The notes under the pieces are model-generated. The model was not told the origin of the DNA. It worked only from the letters and a program-made list of their open reading frames with translations, and did no database searches. A DNA stretch of 5,618 bases from an uncultured Sutterella sp. (GTDB taxonomy: Bacteria; Pseudomonadota; Gammaproteobacteria; Burkholderiales; Burkholderiaceae_F). Each line of letters starts with the position of its first letter. Position 1 is the first letter of the stretch. Position numbers and translations under genes: made by a program. The stretch spans positions 1-5,618 of the forward strand of contig CAJMEC010000072.1 of NCBI GenBank assembly GCA_905212345.1. Reading direction: 5' to 3'. Shown here in pieces: positions 1-5,448 of this stretch.

Positions 1-97
1 CATGATTGAGGCTTATATCGAGCTCAAAGCGAAGGAAGTGGAACGTTTCCGCTTGGCCACCGCTCCGATTGAATTCGAAATGTACTACAAGCTCTAA
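1..97 (+). CDS. glnA: Glutamine synthetase, C-terminal fragment (partial at left edge)
   Basis: The first 97 bases hold the final 31 codons and the TAA stop of a gene entering from the left; codons are in frame from base 2. The peptide has the form MIEAYIELKAKEVERF...PIEFEMYYKL. It matches the end of type I bacterial glutamine synthetase: E. coli GlnA ends in a YIALRREED...PHPVEFELYYSV pattern, and Burkholderiales proteins are closer still. The enzyme makes glutamine from glutamate, ammonia and ATP in the cytoplasm as a dodecamer. Only the C-terminal helix and tail are visible. The active site and the adenylylation tyrosine lie outside the window, so the call rests on this tail alone. An intrinsic terminator follows 26 bases after the stop, so glnA is probably the last gene of its transcript. 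Confidence 0.87.
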   Translation, partial: MIEAYIELKAKEVERFRLATAPIEFEMYYKL

Positions 98-123
98 TTT
101 CTGAAGCTTGCGGCAATTCCTAT

Positions 124-158
124 AAAATGGGCGTTGAAATAATTCAACGCCCATTTTT
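124..158 (+). terminator. Intrinsic terminator after glnA
   Basis: A perfect 15-bp inverted repeat pairs bases 124-138 with 143-157 around a 4-base ATAA loop. The core arm reads ATGGGCGTTGAA, and the right arm runs into T154-T158. The left arm begins with AAAA, so the hairpin could also terminate transcription on the opposite strand. It ends only 3 bases before the next start codon, so any message reading through from glnA would have this hairpin over the start region of the next gene. Confidence 0.9.
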
Positions 159-161
159 CAC

Positions 162-1178
162 ATGACGCTAGAGACACTGCATCAAGAGCTTATAGGGCTC
201 GGTGCCAAACCTGTTCATTACGGACATCTTTACCGCGCCCTTTTCGGTGTGGTGCCTTGGCCTGCCGGGGAGGATCCGAAGTTTCCTAAAGAATTGCGTA
301 AAGCATTGCCGGCAATCAGATCCAAGTTAGACAGTATTCTCACGGTTGTTGAAAGCCATCAGGCCCAAGAAGAGCAATCGCTGAAACTTCTTTTCCGTCT
401 TCAGGATGGGCAGACGATTGAAAGTGTTCTTTTACCCAGAGAAGGGCTTTGCGTGTCTTCTCAAGTAGGCTGCGCTGTGGGGTGCGTGTTTTGCATGACA
501 GGGCAGTCAGGCCTTATCCGGCAACTTTCAGACTTGGAAATTGTCGCTCAGGTGATGGTTGCCAGACGGATGCGTCCTGATTTGCGCAAAGTGGTTTTTA
601 TGGGAATGGGTGAGCCTTCACACAATTTAAAAAATGTGCTCTCTGCCATTTACTTCTTGGGAACGTACAGTCAAATTCCACACAAAAATTTGGTTCTTTC
701 CACTGTTGGTGACCAGCGTGTGTTTGACGCGTTAAAAGATTTTCCGGTTAAACCCGCTTTGGCTATTTCGCTGCACACGACTTTTGAGGATAAACGCAAA
801 AAGTTGTTGCCGCGCGCGGGAAAAATTACGATTGAAGCGCTTGTTAATCAGGCAGAAGATTATGCGCGTGCAACAGGCTATCCCATTCAGTATCAATGGA
901 CTTTAATGAAAGGCGTCAATGATGGGGACGATGAGCTGGAGAATATCGCGAGGCTTTTGCTGGGAAAATATGCGCTGATGAATTTCATTCCGGTCAATGC
1001 CGTCAAAAATAGTCCTTTTCAAAGACCTGAGCGGTCCCGTTGCCAAGAGATGGCTCGGTATCTGAAAAAGTCCCGAATTCTTGCGAAATTCAGGCACTCA
1101 GCCGCGCAAGACGTTGAAGGGGGATGTGGGCAGTTGCGAAGCCGGTACTTGAAAGGCGAGGAATTGCGCCATGAATAA
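162..1178 (+). CDS. RlmN/Cfr-family radical SAM RNA methyltransferase, divergent paralogue
   Basis: This 338-residue protein belongs to the RlmN/Cfr family, which methylates adenine C2 or C8 in RNA (RlmN: A2503 of 23S rRNA and A37 of some tRNAs). The [4Fe-4S] cysteines are C104, C108 and C111 (CxxxCxxC). The catalytic pair is present: C97 (LCVSSQVGC, E. coli C118) and C322 (GCGQL, E. coli C355). SAM-binding elements GMGEP (148-152), LSTVG (179-183), SLH (203-205) and an Asn at 279 are also visible. It is shorter than E. coli RlmN (384), with a reduced N-terminal helical domain. It departs from the family before C322: the usual RxTRGxDIxAACGQL is here RHSAAQDVEGGCGQL, so the substrate may differ. 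ATG 162 is the only good start. An in-frame stop lies at 135-137, no internal ATG follows in the N-terminal region, and no Shine-Dalgarno is seen. A TATAAA at 121-126 could be a -10 element, but its -35 is poor. It overlaps the helicase gene by 8 bp. Confidence 0.88.
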   Translation: MTLETLHQELIGLGAKPVHYGHLYRALFGVVPWPAGEDPKFPKELRKALPAIRSKLDSILTVVESHQAQEEQSLKLLFRLQDGQTIESVLLPREGLCVSSQVGCAVGCVFCMTGQSGLIRQLSDLEIVAQVMVARRMRPDLRKVVFMGMGEPSHNLKNVLSAIYFLGTYSQIPHKNLVLSTVGDQRVFDALKDFPVKPALAISLHTTFEDKRKKLLPRAGKITIEALVNQAEDYARATGYPIQYQWTLMKGVNDGDDELENIARLLLGKYALMNFIPVNAVKNSPFQRPERSRCQEMARYLKKSRILAKFRHSAAQDVEGGCGQLRSRYLKGEELRHE

Positions 1179-2490
1179 GTTTATTGAATTGGGGTTGTCG
1201 GCTCTTTTAACCAAAAAGGCCCACATACACGGTTGGCACGAGCCGACGATGATTCAGCAGAAAACGCTACCTGCAATACTTCAAGGCCGAGATCTTCTGG
1301 CTATTGCTCAAACCGGAAGCGGGAAAACCGGAGCTTTTTTACTGCCTATTTTGGATTCGATCGGGAAAAAGCCTGCTTTGCAAAGTCCTGCCGCCTTAAT
1401 TTTGGCGCCGACGCGAGAGCTGGCCTTGCAGCTATTCCAAAATGTTGAGATTTTCGCCCCGAGCCTTTCTTTATCTGGCGCGCTTTTAATCGGTGGCGTC
1501 AGTATCCTCAAGCAAAAAGAAAAACTCATGGATCGACCCGAAATCATCGTGGCAACGCCGGGTCGCCTTTTAGACCACGTCAAACAAAAGTCCGTTGATT
1601 TGTCCGGCGTCCGTTACCTCGTTTTGGATGAGGCGGACCGAATGCTTGATATGGGATTTTTACCTGATATTAGGAAAATTCTCTCTTTCTGTCCCACAAA
1701 GCGTCAGTCTTTACTGTTTTCAGCAACGCTTTCTGACGAGATTCATCTTCTTGCGCAGAAGTTTTTATCAAAGCCGGTGTTGGTGGAAATTAATGCCAAT
1801 CGGGATGTGGCCAGTATCCGTCAAGTTGTCTATCGGGTGCCGGAGTCTGAAAAACCGCGCTTTCTTCGTGATCTGATTGTTGATAATGCGCTTGAACAAG
1901 TGCTTGTCTTTACCCGTCAAAAGCGAACGGCGGCTTTTTTAGCCGATAGTCTGAAAAAGGATGGATTTACGGTTGATGCGCTGCACGGCGATAAAACACA
2001 GACAGCCAGGCTTAAAATTTTCCAGTCCTTTAAAGACAGGCGATTAAGAGTGTTGGTGGCGACGGATTTGGCTTCCCGCGGGCTTGATATAAAGGAGTTG
2101 CCTGTGGTGGTGAATTATGATCTGCCGATTGATCCCCATGACTATATTCACCGCATTGGCCGCACGGGACGAGCGGGAGCCGATGGTTTAGCCTATTCGT
2201 TTGCGAGTGAAAAAGACGGCTACCGGTTAGGCGCCATCGAAAAACTTTTAAAAAAGAAATTGGAAGTGGTAACGCCTGAGACGTTTGAAGTTTTTTTTGA
2301 ATCAATGGATGAAAAGAAAAAGTTAAAAGAGCGTTCCGCGCAACCGTTAAAAGTTAAAAAGCCTGCTTTGAAGTCAAGACAAGCGCCTATTAAACCTTTC
2401 GACAAAACCCACGATAAAGTTAAAGAAAAAAGAAGCCCCAAGAAGTCAACGGACAGAGATTCGTTTGATTACATATTGCCTGAGTTTTAA
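1171..2490 (+). CDS. DEAD-box ATP-dependent RNA helicase, RhlE-like
   Basis: This 439-residue protein has a complete superfamily 2 helicase core: Q-motif Gln (Q29 region), motif I AQTGSGKT (46-53), Ia PTREL (80-84), Ib TPGR (129-132), II DEAD (153-156), III SAT (184-186), V TDLASRGLDI (298-307) and VI HRIGRTGR (327-334). The VLDEADRMLDMGF and NYDLP...YIHRIGRTGRAG stretches are most like the RhlE group, which remodels RNA in ribosome assembly and RNA decay. I do not claim orthology to E. coli rhlE. Residues 380-439 form a Lys-rich, low-complexity tail typical of auxiliary RNA binding. GAGGAA at 1158-1163 sits 7 bases before the ATG, inside the end of the methyltransferase gene. The 8-bp overlap implies translational coupling and a shared role in RNA or ribosome maturation. 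All catalytic motifs are intact. Confidence 0.95.
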   Translation: MNKFIELGLSALLTKKAHIHGWHEPTMIQQKTLPAILQGRDLLAIAQTGSGKTGAFLLPILDSIGKKPALQSPAALILAPTRELALQLFQNVEIFAPSLSLSGALLIGGVSILKQKEKLMDRPEIIVATPGRLLDHVKQKSVDLSGVRYLVLDEADRMLDMGFLPDIRKILSFCPTKRQSLLFSATLSDEIHLLAQKFLSKPVLVEINANRDVASIRQVVYRVPESEKPRFLRDLIVDNALEQVLVFTRQKRTAAFLADSLKKDGFTVDALHGDKTQTARLKIFQSFKDRRLRVLVATDLASRGLDIKELPVVVNYDLPIDPHDYIHRIGRTGRAGADGLAYSFASEKDGYRLGAIEKLLKKKLEVVTPETFEVFFESMDEKKKLKERSAQPLKVKKPALKSRQAPIKPFDKTHDKVKEKRSPKKSTDRDSFDYILPEF

Positions 2491-2538
2491 TAATTAAAAA
2501 CTCTTTACAATAATCACGTTATTAAATTGAGTCTTTTT

Positions 2539-2844
2539 ATGCGTAAAACACTTTCCATCATTGCATTATCACTGGCGTTAACCGGTTGCACAAACGGTCC
2601 TTCGGATCCGCTTTTGGATGCTCCCCTCGGAAATCGCACAGTCTGTACGGCGGTCAACCCTGTGCAGGGCAGTGATGTATTAAGTGTTGTTCCTTTTAAC
2701 TGTCCCGATCTTGAGATCTCAGCCACGCTCAATGAACTGCGTGATGCGGGCTGGCGCCTGGAAAGTGTCCACATGGGCGAAGAGGTGAGAATTAACGATA
2801 TGTTTGCCTCTGAGGTATCCATTACCGTCCGAAAGGCTTACTGA
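2539..2844 (+). CDS. Small predicted lipoprotein of unknown function
   Basis: This 101-residue protein starts with a typical lipoprotein signal: MRK, a hydrophobic stretch, then the lipobox LTGC with the lipidated Cys at 17. Thr at +2 is not an inner-membrane retention signal by the E. coli Lol rule, so an outer-membrane, periplasm-facing location is likely. The mature part has two further cysteines (C36, C55) that could form a disulphide. It also has a segment LNELRDAGWRLESV (64-77) that resembles the LxxLGxxGWELVSV pattern of DUF4177-like proteins; this is a weak similarity judged by eye. The frame is open back to TTG 2527, but ATG 2539 gives the natural signal peptide. No strong Shine-Dalgarno is seen. 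A TACAAT -10-like box lies at 2506-2511 with no good -35. Its stop overlaps the next start as TGATG. Confidence 0.75.
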   Translation: MRKTLSIIALSLALTGCTNGPSDPLLDAPLGNRTVCTAVNPVQGSDVLSVVPFNCPDLEISATLNELRDAGWRLESVHMGEEVRINDMFASEVSITVRKAY

Positions 2845-4538
2845 TGTCTGAAATCAAAACTCGATTGTTATCGCTGTGCTCGGCCATAAAAGCGATGGGG
2901 GCGGATGCTTTTTATTGCGCGCTCTCTGATGCGCATCTATCCGAATATACTCAAAAAGCCGATCAGTTTTTGTCTTTTCTGTCCGGTTTTACGGGTTCGA
3001 ATGCCGAGCTTCTCGTTACCGCCGATAAAGCTTTTTTGTGGACGGATTCTCGTTATTGGGAGCAGGCCGAGCGTCAGCTTTTAAATTCCGGTATCGCCTT
3101 AATGCGAGACGGAGAAAAAGATGTTCCAAGCGTTGCCGAGTGGCTTTCTGAAGTTAATGCTAAAAAGTCCACGGTATTGGCATTGCCTCTTGAGACATTG
3201 CCGTTGGAGCGCTATAAAAAAATACGGGAAAGTGTCTCCAAGGTGATTGATTTTCCCGATGAAGCGATCACAAAAGAGTGGCCGGACAGACCTAAGCGCG
3301 AAATCTCCTCGCTTTACATACACCGCGCGAGTTCTGTTTCTGCCGCCGATAAGCTCAAACGGCTTCAAAAGTATATCGAGACAATCGATACTCAAGCTTC
3401 GCCTTCTGCCCTTCTTTTAACCAAGCTCGATGACATCGCCTGGTTAACCAACTTACGGGGGTCGGATATCGCCTTTAATCCTGTGTTTTTAAGTTGGGCT
3501 TGGATTTTGCCCGACAGCGCAACACTCTTTTTGCATGATGAGATTCTTGATAACCAAGTTGTCCAACACTTAAAAGAAGCCGGTTGGACGATTGCGCCCT
3601 ATGCGTCGCTTGAAAAAACGATTGAGAGCTTTACCAGTCAAGGAGGCAAAGTTCTTGCCCGGGAAAGCGATCTCAATGCCAAGCTCTATAGCCAAATTAA
3701 TGACGCATGGGTGGCTGTTAAACATCCCGTTGCGTTATGGAAGTCTGTAAAGACCCAGGAAGAGATAGCGGGGCTAAAGGAAGTTATGAAGGCTGACGGT
3801 GAGGCTCTTCAAGCTTTTATTGATGAACTTAAAGCACGATTGGCTAAAGGGGAAAAACTCACCGAAAATGATGCCGTGGACATTTTGCATCAAAAGCGCT
3901 CGGCTATAGGCGGCTTTATCGGCGAGAGTTTTGGAACAATCGCCGCGGTTGATGCCAATGCGGCGCTTCCCCACTATGAACCCAAAGAGGGCAAAGGAGC
4001 GCTGATCGCACCGCCTTGTCTGTTGTTGGTGGATTCCGGAGCACACTACGATCGCGGGACAACGGATACGACGCGTGTTTGGTTTTTAGGCGATCCTAAA
4101 GACTATCCCCAAGAAAAACTGAAACGCTTAAAGAGAGACTACACAGCTGTCTTTTTAGCGATGAAAACCCTTTCAGAGGCAACTTTTAAACCCGGAACGA
4201 ACGGCGTTCAATTGGATCGAATAGCGCGTACTCCGATACAGGCAATCGGCGCCGATTTCGGTCATGGAACAGGCCACGGTATTGGGTTGACGCTTAATGT
4301 CCATGAAACGCCTCCCAGCATTTCACCCCGTGAGCGTGAAGGAACGCTGACGCCTTTTGAGCCCGGTATGGTCACTAGCAATGAACCCGGCATTTACCGT
4401 CCCGGTGAGTGGGGCATTCGTATCGAAAACATGCTCGTTTGCGTGGAAAAAGAAGATGGCATGTTGGGTTTTGAAACGTTGACTCAGTGCGAGATTGATC
4501 GGACGCTTTTAATGGAAGATATCTTGGTTGGTTTGTGA
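2844..4538 (+). CDS. Xaa-Pro aminopeptidase (aminopeptidase P, M24B family, three-domain APP1 type)
   Basis: This 564-residue cytoplasmic metallopeptidase should remove an N-terminal residue preceding proline, using two metal ions (commonly Mn2+). Two creatinase-like N-terminal domains cover about 1-145 and 150-300, and the pita-bread catalytic domain covers about 305-535. The metal ligands are all present: D397 (VDSGA), D408 (TTDTTR), H478 (HGTGHGIG), E514 (NEPGIY) and E528 (IRIEN). The catalytic-site histidines H377 (LPHY) and H487 (NVHE) are also there. The spacings H377-D397 (20), H478-H487 (9) and E514-E528 (14) equal those I recall for human XPNPEP1, which points to the APP1 type rather than the shorter E. 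coli PepP. The last 22 residues (FETLTQCEID onward) start the M24 C-terminal domain, but the usual WLNxYH-containing end is missing. GAAAGG at 2832-2837 and the TGATG overlap couple it to the lipoprotein. Confidence 0.93.
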   Translation: MSEIKTRLLSLCSAIKAMGADAFYCALSDAHLSEYTQKADQFLSFLSGFTGSNAELLVTADKAFLWTDSRYWEQAERQLLNSGIALMRDGEKDVPSVAEWLSEVNAKKSTVLALPLETLPLERYKKIRESVSKVIDFPDEAITKEWPDRPKREISSLYIHRASSVSAADKLKRLQKYIETIDTQASPSALLLTKLDDIAWLTNLRGSDIAFNPVFLSWAWILPDSATLFLHDEILDNQVVQHLKEAGWTIAPYASLEKTIESFTSQGGKVLARESDLNAKLYSQINDAWVAVKHPVALWKSVKTQEEIAGLKEVMKADGEALQAFIDELKARLAKGEKLTENDAVDILHQKRSAIGGFIGESFGTIAAVDANAALPHYEPKEGKGALIAPPCLLLVDSGAHYDRGTTDTTRVWFLGDPKDYPQEKLKRLKRDYTAVFLAMKTLSEATFKPGTNGVQLDRIARTPIQAIGADFGHGTGHGIGLTLNVHETPPSISPREREGTLTPFEPGMVTSNEPGIYRPGEWGIRIENMLVCVEKEDGMLGFETLTQCEIDRTLLMEDILVGL

Positions 4539-4565
4539 TTTTTAAAGTAACTCCTATTTGTTTTC

Positions 4566-4592
4566 TGACTCTGTCGGATTGAGTCGTTTTTT
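4566..4592 (+). terminator. Probable intrinsic terminator after the aminopeptidase gene
   Basis: GACTC at 4567-4571 pairs with GAGTC at 4581-4585 around a 9-base loop. A possible T-G wobble (4566/4586) extends the stem, and a six-T run (4587-4592) follows directly. The stem is short, but its position 28 bases after the stop and the T-tract make termination of the lipoprotein-aminopeptidase transcript likely. It also marks the edge between core and AT-rich accessory sequence. Confidence 0.55.
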
Positions 4593-4644
4593 ATCGGTAA
4601 GTTAGCAAATTACTTTCTATCTTATTGTTAATCAAGGGGAAATG

Positions 4645-4676
4645 TAATCCTAATAATGCTAGCAGTATTAGGATTA
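4645..4676. repeat. 32-bp near-perfect palindrome upstream of the antitoxin gene
   Basis: The outer 11 bp are perfect (TAATCCTAATA at 4645-4655 against TATTAGGATTA at 4666-4676) and the centre TGCTAGCA (4657-4664) is itself a perfect palindrome. The only mispair in 16 is A4656/G4665. It lies about 130 bases before the antitoxin start. It lacks a T-run, so it is not a terminator. A dyad operator or a cruciform or hairpin element fits better. Confidence 0.75.
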
Positions 4677-4736
4677 TGTTAACACATGTTAATAACAATA
4701 CTGGCATTTCCCGGTAAAATCGAACAATCAGTATTA
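4651..4736. promoter_or_regulatory. Four CAGTATTA-like octamers, possible antitoxin operator array
   Basis: The octamer CAGTATTA occurs at 4663-4670 and 4729-4736. In the opposite orientation, TAATACTG-like copies with one mismatch each lie at 4651-4658 (TAATAATG) and 4696-4703 (CAATACTG). Centre-to-centre distances are 12, 33 and 33 bp; the 33-bp steps are close to three helical turns. Ribbon-helix-helix antitoxins bind short repeated boxes upstream of their own genes, so autoregulatory sites are a reasonable inference. Two tandem ATTACAG heptamers (4733-4739, 4740-4746) overlap the last copy. AT-rich sequence raises the chance of accidental repeats. Confidence 0.4.
4679..4692. repeat. Short inverted repeat TTAACA-CA-TGTTAA
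   Basis: A perfect 6-bp dyad (4679-4684 and 4687-4692) with a 2-base centre sits just right of the larger palindrome. Its size suits binding by a dimeric regulator. As a hairpin it would have a 5-bp stem and a 4-base loop. No function can be assigned from sequence alone. Confidence 0.4.
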
Positions 4737-4740
4737 CAGA

Positions 4741-4770
4741 TTACAGTAGTGCTAAGGAATAAGATATATT
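4741..4770 (+). promoter_or_regulatory. Candidate promoter of the antitoxin gene
   Basis: TATATT at 4765-4770 matches five of six bases of the -10 consensus and lies 37 bases before the proposed ATG. The best -35 placement is TTACAG at 4741-4746 with an 18-bp spacer, which is poor. The CAGTATTA sites and palindrome lie just upstream, as expected for regulation at this promoter. The assignment is by eye. Confidence 0.35.
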
Positions 4771-4807
4771 TGTGTTATTGCAAAACACTTTCCTCATAAA
4801 GCTTGTT

Positions 4808-5071
4808 ATGACTAGATCAACAATCAGTTTGCGTCTTCATGAAGACGAACTAGTGATGCTGACCGTGCTTTCCAAAAAGATAAGAATGACTAAGAGCGAA
4901 ATTATTCGCAGCTCCTTGCGTCCGCTCTTTGATCGTTACTTTGACCATCATGGAAAAATTGTTCTGAGCAATAGCAGTTTTCAAAAGATATTAGATGAGA
5001 TAGACAAAAATCCTTCTGAACAAGACTTAAAAAGAAGAGAAGAGATTAGAAAATACATCATTTGGAGATAG
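4808..5071 (+). CDS. Ribbon-helix-helix antitoxin, DUF1778/TacA-like
   Basis: This 87-residue protein begins with a ribbon-helix-helix DNA-binding domain (about 3-43): a TISLRL beta strand, helix A through the ELVMLTVLSKKI stretch, a turn at RMTKS, and helix B EIIRSSLRPL. The C-terminal half contains KIVLSNSSFQKILDEIDKNPS (50-70), which follows the VLSxxxFxxFLxxLDxPP pattern of the toxin-binding tail of DUF1778 antitoxins (TacA type). Such antitoxins dimerise, bind their own promoter and neutralise a GNAT toxin that acetylates charged tRNA; here no GNAT gene follows. The frame is open back to GTG 4772, but ATG 4808 places the start directly before the beta strand, as is usual. The Shine-Dalgarno is weak. 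GC is low (17/60 in 4981-5040), unlike the core genes upstream. The next ORF starts 2 bases after its stop. Confidence 0.8.
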   Translation: MTRSTISLRLHEDELVMLTVLSKKIRMTKSEIIRSSLRPLFDRYFDHHGKIVLSNSSFQKILDEIDKNPSEQDLKRREEIRKYIIWR

Positions 5072-5073
5072 TA

Positions 5074-5256
5074 ATGTCTGTGAAACACACCAAAAGCAGA
5101 TGCGTTCTACAACCTGCAGTGACTATCTTCAAAGTCGGCGTTCGAAAGTTTGGCGGCACACGAATTTCTGTTGGCACCGGTTTCAAGAGGCTTCGTTTGC
5201 TTGAAAAACGCTTCGAGGCTGAATCGGTAAACGTCTTTCCAAATATTGTTGCCTAA
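5074..5256 (+). CDS. Unrecognised 60-residue ORF in the toxin position
   Basis: I do not recognise this protein. It begins MSVKHTKSRC, is basic (many Lys and Arg), has a middle GVRKFGGTRISVGTGFKRLR (22-41) and ends FPNIVA; no membrane segment or catalytic motif is evident. GGAG at 5064-5067 lies 6 bases before ATG 5074, and only 2 bases separate it from the antitoxin stop, so translation coupled to the antitoxin is plausible. TTG 5062 is an alternative start but would lie before that ribosome site. It is not a GNAT acetyltransferase and is too short to be one. GC is about half (29/60 and 31/60 in 5101-5220), distinct from the antitoxin. The opposite strand of the same stretch is also open without a stop in one frame, so it could be a fragment, a dispersed repeat or a non-coding insert rather than a true gene. 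Confidence 0.45.
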   Translation: MSVKHTKSRCVLQPAVTIFKVGVRKFGGTRISVGTGFKRLRLLEKRFEAESVNVFPNIVA

Positions 5257-5360
5257 TCATTCCTTTCTGGTGTGGACACTTTCACGATACTTATGACCAA
5301 CTTTTAACTTTGGAAAGAAAAGATTTGATTGAGATTGCAACGCGAGAGGTATTTCTTTTT

Positions 5361-5389
5361 TTGACATGAAAAATCTAATAATCTAATAT
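5361..5389 (+). promoter_or_regulatory. Promoter of the AlbA_2-domain gene
   Basis: A perfect -35 TTGACA (5361-5366) is followed after exactly 17 bp by TAATAT (5384-5389), matching four of six -10 positions. Transcription would start near 5396, giving an untranslated leader of about 50 bases. The -10 lies at the centre of the ATTAGATT palindrome, so a protein bound there would block RNA polymerase. Confidence 0.6.
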
Positions 5390-5403
5390 TAGATTATTAG
5401 ATT
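5372..5403. repeat. Perfect 32-bp palindrome of ATTAGATT octamers
   Basis: Bases 5372-5387 are the exact reverse complement of 5388-5403 with no spacer. Each half is two abutting octamers: AATCTAAT at 5372-5379 and 5380-5387, then ATTAGATT at 5388-5395 and 5396-5403. It covers the -10 of the proposed promoter. It is A/T-rich without a GC stem or adjoining T-run, so a protein-binding operator is more likely than a terminator. Confidence 0.9.
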
Positions 5404-5436
5404 ATTTGAAAATTTTATTAGATTTTTTATTAGATA
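5372..5436. promoter_or_regulatory. Six-copy ATTAGATT iteron array before the AlbA_2 gene
   Basis: Besides the four copies in the palindrome, the octamer recurs at 5417-5424 (exact) and 5429-5436 (ATTAGATA, one mismatch), both in forward orientation. Start positions of the forward copies are 5388, 5396, 5417 and 5429. The array fills the promoter and leader of the AlbA_2 gene and ends 12 bases before its ATG. Autoregulation by the downstream protein is a plausible inference; a replication-type iteron or phase-variable repeat is less supported. Confidence 0.6.
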
Positions 5437-5448
5437 AGCGGCCGAGTT

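Larger units (their letters stand above)
4637..4712. repeat. Outer inverted repeat enclosing two inner hairpins
   Basis: GGGAAATG (4637-4644) and CATTTCCC (4705-4712) form a perfect 8-bp inverted repeat. Its left arm abuts the 32-bp palindrome (4645-4676), and a second inverted repeat (4679-4692) also lies inside. Single-stranded DNA or RNA from here could therefore fold as one outer stem closing two inner hairpins, a three-way junction. Whether it is transcribed is unknown; no clear promoter was found upstream of it. It could be a structured RNA, a miniature mobile element or simply clustered operator sites. Confidence 0.4.

Noticed and set aside
2482..2503. AT-only inverted repeat after the helicase gene as a terminator
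   Set aside because: The arms GAGTTTTAA and TTAAAAACTC pair only with a bulge, have almost no G-C pairs, and only a short T stretch follows. Too weak to call.
2514..2822. 102-codon minus-strand ORF opposite the lipoprotein
   Set aside because: It has no recognisable domain and mirrors the coding sequence of a well-supported lipoprotein with a proper signal peptide.
4772..4788. GTGTT...AACAC hairpin before the antitoxin gene as a regulatory stem
   Set aside because: Only 5 bp with a 7-base loop in AT-rich DNA, likely by chance.
4772..4807. Longer antitoxin start at GTG 4772
   Set aside because: It would add 12 hydrophobic residues before the beta strand and lies close to the proposed transcription start. 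ATG 4808 fits the family better.
5060..5257. Minus-strand open frame opposite the 60-residue ORF as a gene
   Set aside because: It lacks a good start and ribosome site and shows no recognised motif. It is kept only as an argument that the stretch may be a repeat or insert.
5223..5369. Open frame of 48 residues between the small ORF and the AlbA_2 gene
   Set aside because: It has no usable start or ribosome site near its beginning and no family resemblance, and its stop lies just past the TTGACA box. A toxin remnant was considered, but no GNAT motif was found.
5372..5436. ATTAGATT repeats as a CRISPR array or replication origin
   Set aside because: Units are 8 bp without unique spacers of constant size, and no Cas or Rep gene is visible. 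Their location over a promoter points to an operator.
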